A stretch of DNA of 64,000 nt, from NCBI RefSeq assembly GCF_963082655.1, contig NC_081552.1, positions 185,612,571 to 185,676,570 of the forward strand, written 5' to 3'. Below, piece after piece: positions 12,736 through 23,728 of the stretch (position 1 is its first letter; every line of letters begins with the position of its first letter). This stretch comes from Stomoxys calcitrans (Eukaryota; Arthropoda; Insecta; Diptera; Muscidae). Both the position numbers and the translations under genes were made by a program. The notes under the pieces were generated by a model, which saw only the letters and a program-made list of their open reading frames with translations, was not told where the DNA came from and did not search any database.

Positions 12736-14766
12736 CCCTATTTTAAAATGGCATTCTGCCATCAGAATCACTTTGACATTTTCGTCCATTGTGTTACCCC
12801 AGGCACAAGAGAAGAAATATGCCTTCTTATTTCTACCGTTGCAGCATCCAGATCGCCTCAAAAAGCCCAAAAACTTGCTAAATCAGACAAGTTCTTAAAG
12901 ACATAAGTACCTAAATTGGAACACCTTCTGAGTGTGGGACACACACACAGCAGATGTTCTATAGTCTCTTCTTCCTCGACGTTCTCACAGTTTCTGCAGA
13001 AGTCGTTACACGCAACCTTCTGTCTGAGTATGTTTTCCGATGACGGACAAAGGATTGAAATGTCTGTCCAGCGACAGATGAGCGGTAGACCCCCTCAAGT
13101 CTAGATTAGGCCACATAATTTTGGAATGTTCACAACCTCCTCTATCTGCGGCGATCTTTCATTTGTTGACCTTTGGGTCTGATCCTGAAGACATAGCCCT
13201 TCATGTCACTAGAGGCATACCCACAGATTCCAGTTCCCCTGAAATGTGAAGGGTATTTCCTAGTCTCGCAAGCTCGTCTGCTCTACAATTCCCTGCGATA
13301 TCTCTGTGCCCCGGCACCCAGAACAGGTGAATTTTGAACTGTTTAGCCATCTCGTTGAGAGATATGCGACAGTCGATGACAGTTTTTGTGTTCACAAATA
13401 CGTTATCCAGAGATTTAATGACTGCCTGGCTGTCTGAGAAGATATTTATGCCAATCATCGTAATTATATTATATCTCAGTCATTCCATCACTTCCTTAAT
13501 TGCAAGGATTTCTGCTCGATACACACTGCAGTGGTCGGGTAACCTTTTCGATGAGACCAGTTTTAGATCTTTATAGTACACCCCAAAGTCTAGAAGTCTA
13601 TGTAACTTCTGTTACCAGGGATATCGTAGTTCCAATCGGTTCTATCAGGAATAGGGGTACAGTAATTTTTATCAAAAAGCAGCTCAGGAAGGGTGTAATC
13701 CACACTGCCTGGAACATCGGATATTGTATCAAGGATAACACTGTGTCCGTGGTCGCTACATGACCAATGAGAAAGCTCCCTTAACCTCACGGCAGTGGTC
13801 GCTGCAATTTGGGCAGCCACAAGGCATAAAACGAAGCATTAAACTCAGTGCATCAGATGGTGCCGTCCTCAGTGCGGCTGTGATGCACAAACAAGCCATG
13901 CTTTGGATCCCGTTAAGTATTGACCAGTAGGTGGACTTTTGAAGCGCCGTCCACCAGACCACAACACCATATAGCAATATAGGTCTGACAACTCCAGGAT
14001 ATACCCAATGCATGGCACGCGGTGTAAATCCTCCACTTTTTCTCTCGCAGGTGTATAGGACAAGAGTGGCCTTTCTCTGTCCCTTCCAAAATGGAATTGA
14101 AGTTAAATTTCCTGTCCAGCAAAACACCCTGGTATTTTGAGCTTTCTGTAAATGGAACATTCTCTCCTCCCAAGGAGACAGGTGCCACTGTAGGCAACTT
14201 GTATTTCCTGCTGAAAATAATTACTTCTGTCTTACACGGACTTATACCTAGACCACTTTCGGTAGCCTACTTTGCTGTTGCACGTAGAGCTTCCTGAAGT
14301 ATATATCTTAGATCGCTGGGAAACTTTCCCCCTAACCGCAATTGCCACGTCGTCAGCATACGCGACCACTTTGACGCCTTTTTCTTCCAGAGACAATAAA
14401 ATATTGTAAATGGCTATATTCCAAAGTAGAGGAGACAGTACACCTCATTGAGATGTTCCTCTGGTGACCTACTTTTTAGATCTACAGATCTCAAGCCTGC
14501 CGTAATGCTTCATTTAGTAAGTAAGTTGTTTATAAACCTTCTTACCGTATAGTTGATGCCTAGAATCTTCAACTCCTTCATGATTAACGTCGGTCAAGAA
14601 ATGCTACCATTGTATATTCCTTGACAGCGAGTGAACCCTCTATGTAGCTGACTAGGTCGTGAAGGGATATTTCAGTGGATTTGTCTTTATTATATGCATG
14701 CTGGTGCCGCGACAGGCGATCTCCAGGGATCTTTGCCCTAAGATGTGTTTTATCAACCTCTCAAGA
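12736..14766 (-). pseudogene. LOA-like non-LTR retrotransposon relic (RT + RNase H)
   Basis: A minus-strand LINE fragment missing its endonuclease and much of the RT. In coding order: an RT block near 14690-14600 (HDLVSYIEGSLAVKEYTMVA); the RT active site YADDVA near 14350-14370; the post-catalytic block KYQGVLLDRKFNFN near 14100-14140; RNase H at 13201-13458 with FSDSQAV and WVPGHRDIAGNCRADELARL; and a Cys/His-type tail near 12930-12980 (CENVEEEETIEHLL). Frameshifts and stops break it at several points. RT followed by RNase H and a C-terminal CENxEETxEHLL motif fits the LOA/Bilbo part of the Jockey supergroup. The low conservation marks it as old. Confidence 0.8.
13201..13458 (-). pseudogene. 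RNase H domain fragment of the LOA-like relic
   Basis: An 85-codon open segment with the RNase H signatures FSDSQAVIKSL (metal-binding Asp) and WVPGHRDIAGNCRADELARL (His and final Asp region). The upstream catalytic Asp/Glu part is out of frame. RNase H in a LINE would degrade the RNA strand of the cDNA hybrid. It is only a fragment and is not expected to work. Confidence 0.8.
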
Positions 14767-15645
14767 GTTCAAGAAATAAAGTATATATTGTATATTTGTG
14801 ATCGACCGTCCGTCTGTCGAAATCACGATAGCAGTCGAACGCGTAAATCTAGTCGTTTGAAATTTTGCACAGATATTTAATATTAATGTAGTTCGTTGGG
14901 GATTGCAAATTGGTCATATTGGTTCAGATTGAGATATAGCTACCATATAAACCGAGTTTTGCACATATCGTTCTGTTATGACTTCAAACAACTGTGCCAG
15001 GTACGGTCTAAATCGGTCTATAACCTGATATAGCTCGCATATAGACCGATCTCCCGATTTGACTTCATGAACCCCTGGAACCCGCTATTCTCATCCGATT
15101 TGGGTTAAATTTTGCATATATAGTTCTGCTATGACTTCTAACAACTGTGCCAAGTACGACCCAAATCGGTTTATAACCTGATATAGCTCCCATGTAAACC
15201 GGTCTCTCGATCATCATTGTTCGATTTCTAGAAGCTTAATTTTTGCTGGTTTGACAGATGTTTGGTTTGTAGAATGAAATTATGCCCTAATCTAAATTTA
15301 TTTCACATACATTTTAGCAGAATCCTTGGTGGTGGGTTCCCAAGATTCGGCACGGCGAACTTAGCACGCTTTTACTGGTTTTACTTCTCAAAACGTGTGT
15401 TAAATCTCATTAAAATCGAATCAGATTTAAATATAGCTCCCATAAATAACTTTCATCCTATATGGCTTTTGAAAGCCGTATGGGCCACAATTTGAGTACG
15501 ATCTTTTCAAAATTTTGCATGACATGTTTTATTTGACATTCCGCACTCGAGTTGGATATGATAACAAGTAAGCCTATAGACTACAGCTCCTACATGATTG
15601 ACGTCGGTTTTACATTGTTGAAAGCACCATCTTTACTTTACTTTA
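14767..15645 (+). repeat. Family D repeat (A-like, variant core)
   Basis: It starts inside a degraded core (AATAAAGTATATATTG, GACCGTCCGTCTGTCGAAAT). Tandem units carry ACCATATAAACCGA and TGACTTCTAACAACTGTGCC. A terminus follows with TTGGTGGTGGGTTCCCAAGA, a diverged GC hairpin and AGCACGCTTTTACTGGTTTT near 15380. A short second fragment continues to 15640. Confidence 0.6.
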
Positions 15646-15655
15646 CTTTTATTGG

Positions 15656-16171
15656 CTACGACAGGATATTTGTTCCACTACGAAGAATCTTTCTCTCAAA
15701 TACTCCAAGCTCTGCCTCATCTGCTTTCAGAAGTACCCATGCATCAGAACCATATAACAACACGGGTACTATCAGTGTCTTGTATAGTGTAATCTTCGTC
15801 TGTCGAGAGGTGGCCTTGTTTCTAAACTGCTTACTTAGTCCAAAGTAGCATCTGTTTGCCAGTATTATTCTTCGCTTAATCTCAAAACTGGTGTCATTCT
15901 TTTCGGTTACGGCGGTGCCGAGGTAGATAAAGTTACTGACTGTCTCAAAGTTGTGGTTCCCAACTTTCTCCATATTCTTTATCTGCTCGGTTGTGCAAGG
16001 CTTTTTGGGAGCTGAAACCATCCATTTCGTCTTATCTCCATTTACTACTAGACCCATTTTCACTGACTCTCTTTGACATTCAAAGGCTGCAGTTACTACT
16101 TCCGGTGACCGACCTATGATATCGATGTCGTCGGCATAGGCGAGTAGCGAGTGATTAGCGGGCCACATCAA
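15656..16171 (-). pseudogene. RT active site and thumb of the RTE-like LINE
   Basis: A 171-codon segment in another frame. It starts just before LLAYADDIDIIGRS (paired catalytic Asp), followed by LVVNGDKTKWMV, NFIYLGTAVTEKN and the thumb SRQTKITLYKTLIVPVLLYG. It ends shortly after FERKIL; the usual downstream C-terminal domain is absent. It belongs to the same broken ORF as the segments upstream. Confidence 0.88.
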
Positions 16172-16962
16172 TTCACATCTGCATCTCGTATAATCCTTTC
16201 CAGCAGGATATTAAAGAGATCACACGATAGGCTGTCTCCTTGTCTGAAACCTCGTTTGGTATTACATGGTTCGGAGAGATTCTTTCCTATTCTTACTGAG
16301 GAACGCTTATCAGCAAGCGTCATCCTGCAGAGTCGTATTAATTTTGCAGGGATACCAAACTCAGACATGGCTTGAAATACCTTTGAACGTAAAGGAGTAT
16401 CGAAGGCGGCTTTGTAGTCAATAAAGAGGTGGTAGGTGTTGATTTGTCCTTCTCGGGTCTTTTCCAGGATTCGGCGCAGTGTGAATGTCTGGTCTAGGGT
16501 GGATTTACCAGGTCTAAAGCCGCATTGATAGGGCCCAATTATCTCACTGACTTTAGTTTTCAATCTTTTACACAGTACGCTCGAGAGTATCTTGTATGCG
16601 ATGGGGAGGAGACTTATTCCTCTGTAGTTGGCACATTCCGTCTTGTCTCCTTTCTTGTGTACGGGACATAGTATGCTGAGTTTCCAATCATCGGGTATGC
16701 GTTCTTCTAGCCAGATTTCGCAGATATGCTGATGCATACGCCTTATCAGCGTGTCGCCTCCGGTCTTCAATAGTTCAGCGGATAACCCGTCGGCTCCTGC
16801 TGCCTTGTTGTTCCTTAGTCGGGTCACTGCTACTTGGACCTCATTCTGACTAGGAGGTAAACATTCTATGCCATCATCAGGGATTGGTACTGCTGTATTC
16901 TCTTCGCCGCCAACGTCGGACACTAGCTGTTGGGTAAAATGTTCTTTCCATATCCTCAGCAT
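16168..16962 (-). pseudogene. Reverse transcriptase fingers/palm of the RTE-like LINE
   Basis: A 264-codon open segment covering RT blocks before the active site: RLRNNKAAGADGLSAELLK, LCPVHKKGDKTECANYRGIS, GFRPGKSTLDQTF, FIDYKAAFDT (first catalytic Asp) and RGFRQGDSLSCDLFNILLE. The open frame extends upstream of its first Met as far as the frameshift near 17075. It ends at ADVN near 16168, where a frameshift separates it from the YADD box. RT would copy the element's RNA at the nicked target. Confidence 0.88.
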
Positions 16963-17041
16963 GTTGTCTGTGTCAGTTACCAGATTTCCTTCTTTGTCTC
17001 TGCAGGAGGATGTGCCTGCACCAAAGCCATTGGTTTGATGT

Positions 17042-18013
17042 TTAATTCTTTGGTACGCCTCTTTCCATTTCCTTTTTCTTTCTGCGGAATAGACGTTTCT
17101 CCTCTCTCCTTTTCTCCCGATACCTCTCCTTCATCTGGCGCGTTGCTACTGATTGCAGGGCTGCTCTATATGCCGCATTCTTGGCTTCAGTAGCATCTCG
17201 ACTCTCTTGGTCGTACCATGGGTTTCTTGGAGCAGGATTCCGGTACTCAAGTACGGATTTCGCGGCATTCTCCATGGAGTGGGCAATAGTTTGCCACTGC
17301 GCCATTATATCATCGGAACATGGAGTGCTTTCATCAAGCAGTTGGGTCAGTCGAGTGGAGTATGCCGCTGCCATTTGTTGTGTTTGCAGCTTTTCAATGT
17401 CCAGCTTCCGTGCAGTGTCAGATCGTACTTTCCTCGCCATGTTCAAACGGGTGCGAACCTTTGCTGCAACAAGGTAATGATCCGAATCTATATTCGCTCC
17501 ACGGATCGATCGTACATCTAACACGCAGGATGAATGCCTTCCATCTATCACAACGTGATCAATTTGTTTTCTCGTGTCTTGATCGGGTGACAGCCGTGTT
17601 GCTTTGTGAATATTTTTATGTTGAAATCTGGTGCTACTTAGCCTCAACCCATTACTGGACGTTATCTTGTCTTCCTTCCCTATTTTCGCATTAAAATCTC
17701 CCAGAACGATTTTAATATCATGGGCGGGGCAGCGGTCATATTCTCTCTCTAGGCGCTCGTAGAAAATATCCTTGGTCTGCTCGTCTTTGTCTTCCGTCGG
17801 GGCATGAGCACAAATAAGGCTGATGTTGAAGAATTTGGCTTTTATGCGGATTGTAGCTAGCCTCTCATCCACCGGAGTAAAGCTGGGGACAAGTTGTTTC
17901 AGTCTCCGACTAACCACAAATCCACAGCCAAATTCATGCCTCGTGTTATGGCAGCTATGGTATAGTTCGTCACCGTTTGGTGTGGTAGTGACGCCATTCC
18001 CAGTCCATCGCAC
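17042..18013 (-). pseudogene. Apurinic-type endonuclease domain of the RTE-like LINE
   Basis: A 323-codon open segment of the endonuclease/exonuclease/phosphatase fold that would nick target DNA to prime reverse transcription. Visible motifs: LICAHAPTEDKDEQT and IKIVLGDFNAKIGKE (GDFNA catalytic loop), QIDHVVIDGRH (DH region) and NIDSDHYLVAAKVR (terminal SDH). The true N-terminus continues upstream as RICTWNVRTLYREG near 18080-18120, but a TAA at 18050-18052 separates it. The C-terminal RLFRRKK is followed by a frameshift near 17075. The other frame then continues as KWKEAYQRIKHQ into the RT. The domain looks nearly complete, so the decay is recent or slow. Confidence 0.85.
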
Positions 18014-18173
18014 TTCCTGTAAGGCGGTAATATCTGCCTTGTTCTTCTCTTATACGTCCGCCAGCGCGTATACTGCACCTTCTCTATAAAGAGTGCGGAC
18101 ATTCCAGGTGCAGATCCGCAAATCATGGCTCTTTTTTCGTTTGCGTGGGTCCTCAACGTTGGGGGGTCCTTTT

Positions 18174-19160
18174 TTATACCCTCCACCATAAGATGGGGGG
18201 TAAACTAATTTCGTCATTCTGTTTGTAACTACTCGAAATATTCGTCTGAGACCCCATAAAGTATATATATTCTTGATCGTCGCGACATTTTATGTCGATC
18301 TAGCCTCCGTCCGTCCGTCTGTCCGTCCGTCCGTCCGTCGAAAGCACGCTAACTTCCGAAGGAGTAAAGCTAGCCGCTTGAAATTTTGCACAAATACTTC
18401 TTATTAGTGTAGGTCGGTTGGTATTGTAAATGGGTCATATCGGTCCATGTTTTGATATAGCTGCCATATAAACCGATCTTGGGTCTTGACTTCTTGAGCC
18501 TCTAGAGTGCGCAATTTTTATCCGATTGGAATGAAATTTTGCACGACGTGTTCTGCTATGATATCCAACAACTACGCTAAGTATGGTTCAAATCGGTCCA
18601 TAACCTGATATAGCTGCCGTATAAACCGATCTGGGGTCTTGATTTCTTGAGCCTCTAGAGGGCGCAATTCTTATCCGATTAGAATGACATTTTGCACGAC
18701 GTGTTTTGTTATGATATTCAACAGCAGTGCCAAGTATGGTTCAAATCGGTCCATAACCTAATATAGCTACCATATAAATCCATCTGGGATCTTGACTTCT
18801 TGAGCCTCTAGAGGTCGCAATTATTATCCGATTTGCCTGAAATTTTGTACGACGGATTCTTTCATGACCATCAACATACGTGTTTATTATGGTCTCAATC
18901 GGTCCATAGCCCGATACAGCTCCCATATAAATCGATCTCTCTATTTTGCTTTTTGAGTTCACAAAGAGCGCAATTCTTATTCGAATTGGCTGACATTTTA
19001 CATAGCATATCTTGATATCGCTCTAATAGCAGAGCAAATCTTTTCTTATATCCTGTTTTGCCTAAGAAGAGATGCCGGGAAAAGAACTCGACAAATGCGA
19101 TCCATGGTGGAGGGTATATAAGATTCGGCCCGGCCGAACTTAGCACGCTTTTACTTGTTT
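18174..19160 (+). repeat. Family A repeat, complete-looking
   Basis: Left end TATACCCTCCACCATAAGAT, then CCCATAAAGTATATATATTC and an expanded GTCC run at 18307-18339. Three tandem units follow with ATATAAACCGATCT anchors at exactly 153-bp spacing (18471, 18624, 18777). The outer end has the hairpin TTCGGCCCGGCCGAA and AGCACGCTTTTACTTGTTTT. It abuts the 5' side of the RTE-like LINE. Confidence 0.85.
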
Positions 19161-21083
19161 TCTGTTGAAAAAGTTTGAGGTTGGCAACTCCGGGCTGTCA
19201 GTTACTGCAAGTCGGGCAAAAAATGAAGCATAAAAACCCAAAAAAAATTACGATTGTAAAAAGACGGCTGATCTTTGTTGGAAACTTTTGATAGTCTCTC
19301 TCTCGCTTGGCATTCCATCAACATCGCGTCAATGGATTTACTGCTCCATCTTAAGCATCATCTTTAGCAGCAGCAGCAATGATGCGCCGCCTATGTCCTC
19401 CCTCTTCATGGTCGCTCACCATCAATGCGTTGTTATTGCCTTGCCATTTGGGTTTTGAGTAGTTTTGGTCTTCATCTTTGTCTTCATCCCAAAGTCGCAG
19501 CAGAGGCCTCAGCACCTCAGCAGTAGGGGCCAAGTCAGAGATAGTAGTAGTAGTTGCAGTTGTTGTTGTTGTTGTAGAGTAAGTAGTGTTCCGCCGAGAA
19601 GAGCGGCTTAAATGAAACGTGTCGGCAACACTTTGAAGCCCGCAACATCAAAGGGGCCGATTGTTTACATAATAGTGGTCTTTGAAACGGAACAATAGAA
19701 TGCCAGGATCAAAAGTAATAGCCGCTAGTATCGAAATAATAACAGCAACAGCTACAAAAACAAAAACAACAACAGCAATAGCATAAACAAAAACGGCAAC
19801 TACCACAGAGGCATACACACACACACACACACACGTAACATAACGAAACAAAACGAAATGAAACTCGAATTGAAGCACAACCAACCAGAGAAACGAAGCC
19901 ATCGTCACCTAGCATCTTTTCACAACTCCAATTCAAAGTCATTGCAGCAGCGGAGCAGAAGCGGCAGCAGCTCCAGCAGCCAACATCAAAAGGAAACGAA
20001 AACCCATAAAATTAGGAAGTAAACGAAATAAACAATAAAATAACAACCCAAGGAAAAAAACGAGCGCTTAGCTCTCCAGTCGGCTGCCCTATGGGAAATT
20101 TGTGCCAAAACAAAAACTGAACACGCATCAAACCAAGCCATTTCTATTTGTAGAGTAGAAGATTCGTAGATTTGATTGCGGTTTCATGATGATGATCATG
20201 ACGAGTAGGTCTTCTTTTGATTTGGGGTTTCGATGGTTTACTTAGATATGCGTATAATAGCTTTCACAATGGAAACAATAGCCTGCCCATTTTTCGTAGC
20301 TGTTTTGCCATGAAATAAGAATTAAAAATCTATTCTTAGGTCTAGGTGAACTAGTGTTTTAGCGATCGTATGGGATATAATGAAAATTAGGGACAGCTTA
20401 ATCGAATATTTCGCAGTCAGTTATTAACAAAAATTAAACCGAAATTATTCGACAACATGCATAGACGTGGCAGTACAGCAGTTGTGTTCGATGGATTCGG
20501 ATTAGGTGAGGCTAAAGGCATATAAAAGCAATGTGGTTGTTGTCTCAGAAGGTGCTTCAGCAGGTGTTGCTAAAGACTAATGCAGAGGTGGTGAAAAATT
20601 TGATCCTGAAGTGAACTGACGCACTGGTTATAACTCTAAACTTTGTAATAGGTACACTTTTACAGGCACTTTGGATAGCTGCAAAGGTATTATACTCCAA
20701 GCGGTTGGCGGTCCACATCCGTTTTCAATGATCTAAAGCGTAGGCTTAGAATGGACCCGAAAGACGCAAAAGCTGCGGAGGTGGTATCAGGTCGTAACAT
20801 GGTGTCAGCTACTGAAATGAAAAGGCAGCTCCAGACTCCAACAGCTAATTAGTCAAAGTAGAAACTTGGTTCGGGTCTTGATGGCAAGACCGATCAATCT
20901 ATCTTTGCATGCCTATTATATCCCAGGCTATCTGCCGTCTGTGGTAAAAATACAGTCCCCTCGAAGAGATGAAAGAATAAAAGGCAAGATTCCCTTAATT
21001 GGGTTCGGTGAATGGCCAGGCCACGCCTGGTGGGTCACCCGAATTCGACACTTAAATATTCCTTTCGGGATACACAATCTAGG
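19161..21083. other. Unique stretch with CAG/CAA-rich low complexity, no gene supported
   Basis: Short CAG/AGC, GTT and ACA runs (19360-19980) and a CA microsatellite at 19815-19834. ORFs here are short and compositionally biased. A 75-codon ORF at 20866-21093 runs into the next repeat and has no recognisable motif. The low-complexity part could be an untranslated exon or intron of a neighbouring gene, but nothing in the sequence proves it. Confidence 0.45.
19815..19834. repeat. (CA)n microsatellite
   Basis: Ten CA/AC dinucleotides in unique sequence. Confidence 0.85.
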
Positions 21084-23330
21084 TTTTAGCTAGCTGACCC
21101 GGGCCCGCTTCGCTGCGCCTTCTTTTACTTTGAAGAGCTTTTAGTGAAATACCATGCTACGAAAATAGTATATCGCTTGACTAATTGTTTAACAATATAA
21201 GTGCCTTTGTCCGAATCCCATATGATCTTTATTGGTCTATGAATTTAAGTTTGGGTGTAAGGTGTACTCCATTCTTAAAATATTTTATTTCAGCCCGCTA
21301 GTCTCATGATATCTGATTTAGGGGTGTTTTCGGGGGTGAGATGGTCCCCCAAGCACGTGCTCTTCTTTCAAAAACCATTTATTTAAACCCCATATTGCCA
21401 CTGGTTTAGGGGAGTTTATACGATGAGGCGTCCTCCAAACACATGGCCCAAAATAGGTTATCAAATTCGTTTTCTAATCTTAAATACCACATATTGGCAT
21501 GGTCGAAAAATGTTTACCCTTTGCGGGGTGTTTTGGGGAAGGGGTGATGCCCTAAATACTTGGTCCTAAATTTGGATATCAAATTCGCATTCTACCCCCA
21601 AATACCTTTATTTGAGCCCCATTTTGCGATGGACACTAAAAAATTGCTGCTTGTGGGAAAGGGGTTGACCCCCAGAAAATTGGTCCCGAAAGTGGGTATC
21701 AATTCTTGCTCTACCCCCCAATACTTTTCATTTAATCTCCACATTGACATGGTCGATAAATATGGCCGATTAAGGGGTGTTTTGGGGATTGGGGTGGTCG
21801 CCCAAACACCAAGCCCGGAAAATATATCAGCAACGTGCTCTATTCTCATATACTTAGTCCCATATTTGGGTATCAGATTCTAATTCTACACTCAAATACC
21901 TTTTATTTAAGCCCCATTTCCCCTGTTCAGTAAATAAATACTGTTTGGGGGGTGTTTTTGGGAAGGGGTCCATCCCCCCAGAAACGTGGTATTCGCAACT
22001 ACCTTTCATTTGAGTCTCATATTGCCATGATCGGTAAATATGTCCGATTTAGGGGTGTTTTGGGGATGGGGTGGCCCCATAGACACTTTTCCCGAATATT
22101 GATATCAGATTTGTGCTTTACTCCCAAAGACCTTTCATTTGAGCCCCATGTGGTTATGGTCCCCATTGGGGGAGGTTTTTGGGGAAAGGCGGATATCAGA
22201 TTCTAATTCTACACTCAAATACCTTTTATTTAAGCCCCATATTCCCATGGTCAGTAAATAAGTCTTGTTTGGGGGGTGTTTTGGGGAAGGGGTGGGCCCC
22301 CAGAAACGTGGTCCCACATTTGGATATCAGATTCGTATTCTACTCGCAAATACCTTTCATTTGAGTCTCATATTGCCATGATCGGTAAATATGTCCGATT
22401 TAGGGGTGTTTTGGGGGTTGGGTGGTGTTGTGGGGGTGGGGTGGCCCCATAGATACTTTTTCCGAATATTGATATCAAATTTGTGCTTTACTCCCAAAAA
22501 CCTTTCATTTGAGCCCCATGTGGCTATCGTCCCCGTTGGGGGAGGTTTTTGGGGAGAGGCGGCAACCCAAACACTTGGTCTCATATTTGTTTATTAGATT
22601 CTAATTCTACATTCAAATACCTTTTATTTAAGCCCCATATTCATATGGTCAGTAAATAAGTCCTGTTTGGGGGATATTTTGGGGAAGGGGTGGGCCCCCA
22701 GAAACGTGGTCCCACATTTGGATATTAGATTCGCATTCTACTCGCAAATACTTTCAATGGTGTCCCATATTGCCATGGTCGGTAAATATATCCGATTTAG
22801 GGTGTTTTGGGGGTGGGGTGGCCCCATAGACACTTTTCCCGAATATTGATATCAGATTTGTGCTTTACTCCCAAAGACCTTTCATTTGAGCCCCATGTGG
22901 TTATGGTCCCCATTGGGGGAGGTTTTTGGGGAGAGGCGGATATCAGATTCTAATTCTACACTCAAATACCTTTAGCACTTGGTTCGACGATTGGATATCA
23001 GATACGTTTTCTTATCCTAAATAACTTTAATTTGAGTCCCATATTGTCGTGATTGGGGTAAATATTGTTTGGTAGGTTTTAGGGTGGGGCGGTTCCCTTA
23101 GGTACCCCATCCGAAATTTGGATACAAAATTTTTATTTTTAAGGTACTATATGAGAGCACACAAAATTTCGCTTACATCGCACCACCCATCTTTGAGATC
23201 TGGTGTTTCTGAACTTTAGATATTAAAAAATGTAGTAGAAAATTTCAAGAAAATCGGTTCATCCGTTTCTGAGTCTATAAGGAACACACAAACATACAAA
23301 CCTACAAACAAACAGAAATTGAGTTTTATA
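21084..23330 (+). repeat. Family C repeat, long tandem version
   Basis: It starts with CTAGCTGACCCGGGCCCGC and ends with TCTATAAGGAACACACAAAC, ACAAACAGAAATTGAG and TTTTATA. The body repeats G-rich units, and some blocks of about 0.6 kb recur nearly unchanged (compare the CCCATAGACACTTTTCCCGA phrases near 22075 and 22825). A mariner starts at the terminal TA. The sub-array appears to have expanded by duplication of multi-unit blocks. Confidence 0.75.
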
Positions 23331-23459
23331 TAAAGGGTGATTTTTTTGAGGTTAGGATTTTCATGCATTAGTATTTGACAGATCACGTGGGATTTCAGAC
23401 ATGGTGTCAAAGAGAAAGATGCTCAGTATGCTTTGACATTTCATCATGAATAGACTTAC
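23331..23459 (+). mobile_element. Left arm of a palindromic rosa-type mariner
   Basis: After a TA target it starts with AAAGGGTGATTTTTTTGAGG. About 115 bp of sequence here is repeated in inverted orientation at 30125-30248, with essentially one mismatch. It ends in the transposase start (ATG at about 23446, MNRLT), where the LTR element is inserted. See the matching right part. Confidence 0.85.
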
Positions 23460-23715
23460 TGTAGTGTGTATATGTGTGAGACAATTGTCTGGCCTTGGTC
23501 ATGATCATTGTCTGGCTTAGGTAATCTGATTCGCGCATATGGACACCCATCCGCGTTGCCGTGTGAATATACATACGTTGCATATTCACACAGGTGAGCA
23601 ACCCAACAGCATTAGAACATGCTGGCTAGGCTTAAGCTAGCTTAGAAATATTTTGTTTAAATAAAATTCAATTTAAGAACAACAGCCAATTGAAGTGGTC
23701 CTCAATTCTTTCACA
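23460..23715 (+). repeat. 5' LTR (256 bp, TGT...ACA)
   Basis: Bounded on the right by the primer-binding site and defined by identity with 29533-29787. It contains AATAAA at about 23660 (polyadenylation signal) and a perfect 10-bp inverted repeat (GTGTGAATAT at 23561-23570 and ATATTCACAC at 23582-23591). I see no strong TATA box. Confidence 0.95.
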
Positions 23716-23728
23716 TGGCGACCGTGAA
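23716..23728 (+). promoter_or_regulatory. Primer-binding site, Arg-tRNA type
   Basis: TGGCGACCGTGA starts immediately after the LTR. It is complementary to the 3' end of an Arg-type tRNA (CCA end), as used by the 412/mdg1 group; this is from family knowledge and was not checked against a tRNA set. It primes minus-strand DNA synthesis. Confidence 0.8.

Larger units (their letters stand above)
15650..18170 (-). mobile_element. RTE-like non-LTR retrotransposon, 3'-truncated, lightly broken
   Basis: One reading unit (endonuclease then reverse transcriptase) on the minus strand, with three visible lesions: a TAA at 18050-18052, a frameshift near 17075 and a frameshift near 16170-16190. The 3' part after the RT thumb is missing; it stops at an ERKIL motif near 15670, next to a short TTTAC tandem (15632-15650). 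The order of blocks and sequences such as FRPGKSTLDQTF and LLAYADDIDII fit the RTE/BovB-type clade. Further fragments lie at 34205-34400 (+) and 61218-61282 (-). Confidence 0.8.

Noticed and set aside
17153..17694. Plus-strand ORFs of 98-124 codons
   Set aside because: Antisense shadows of the RTE-like endonuclease, whose minus-strand motifs are unambiguous.
19648..19942. Minus-strand Val/Cys/Phe-rich ORFs (77-86 codons)
   Set aside because: Produced by CA and CAA low-complexity sequence read on the opposite strand; two overlapping frames look equally 'coding'.
20440..21083. Possible degraded gene with CAAGACCGATC and GGGTTCGGTGAATGGC segments
   Set aside because: I could not find a consistent reading frame or a recognisable motif; left as unassigned sequence.
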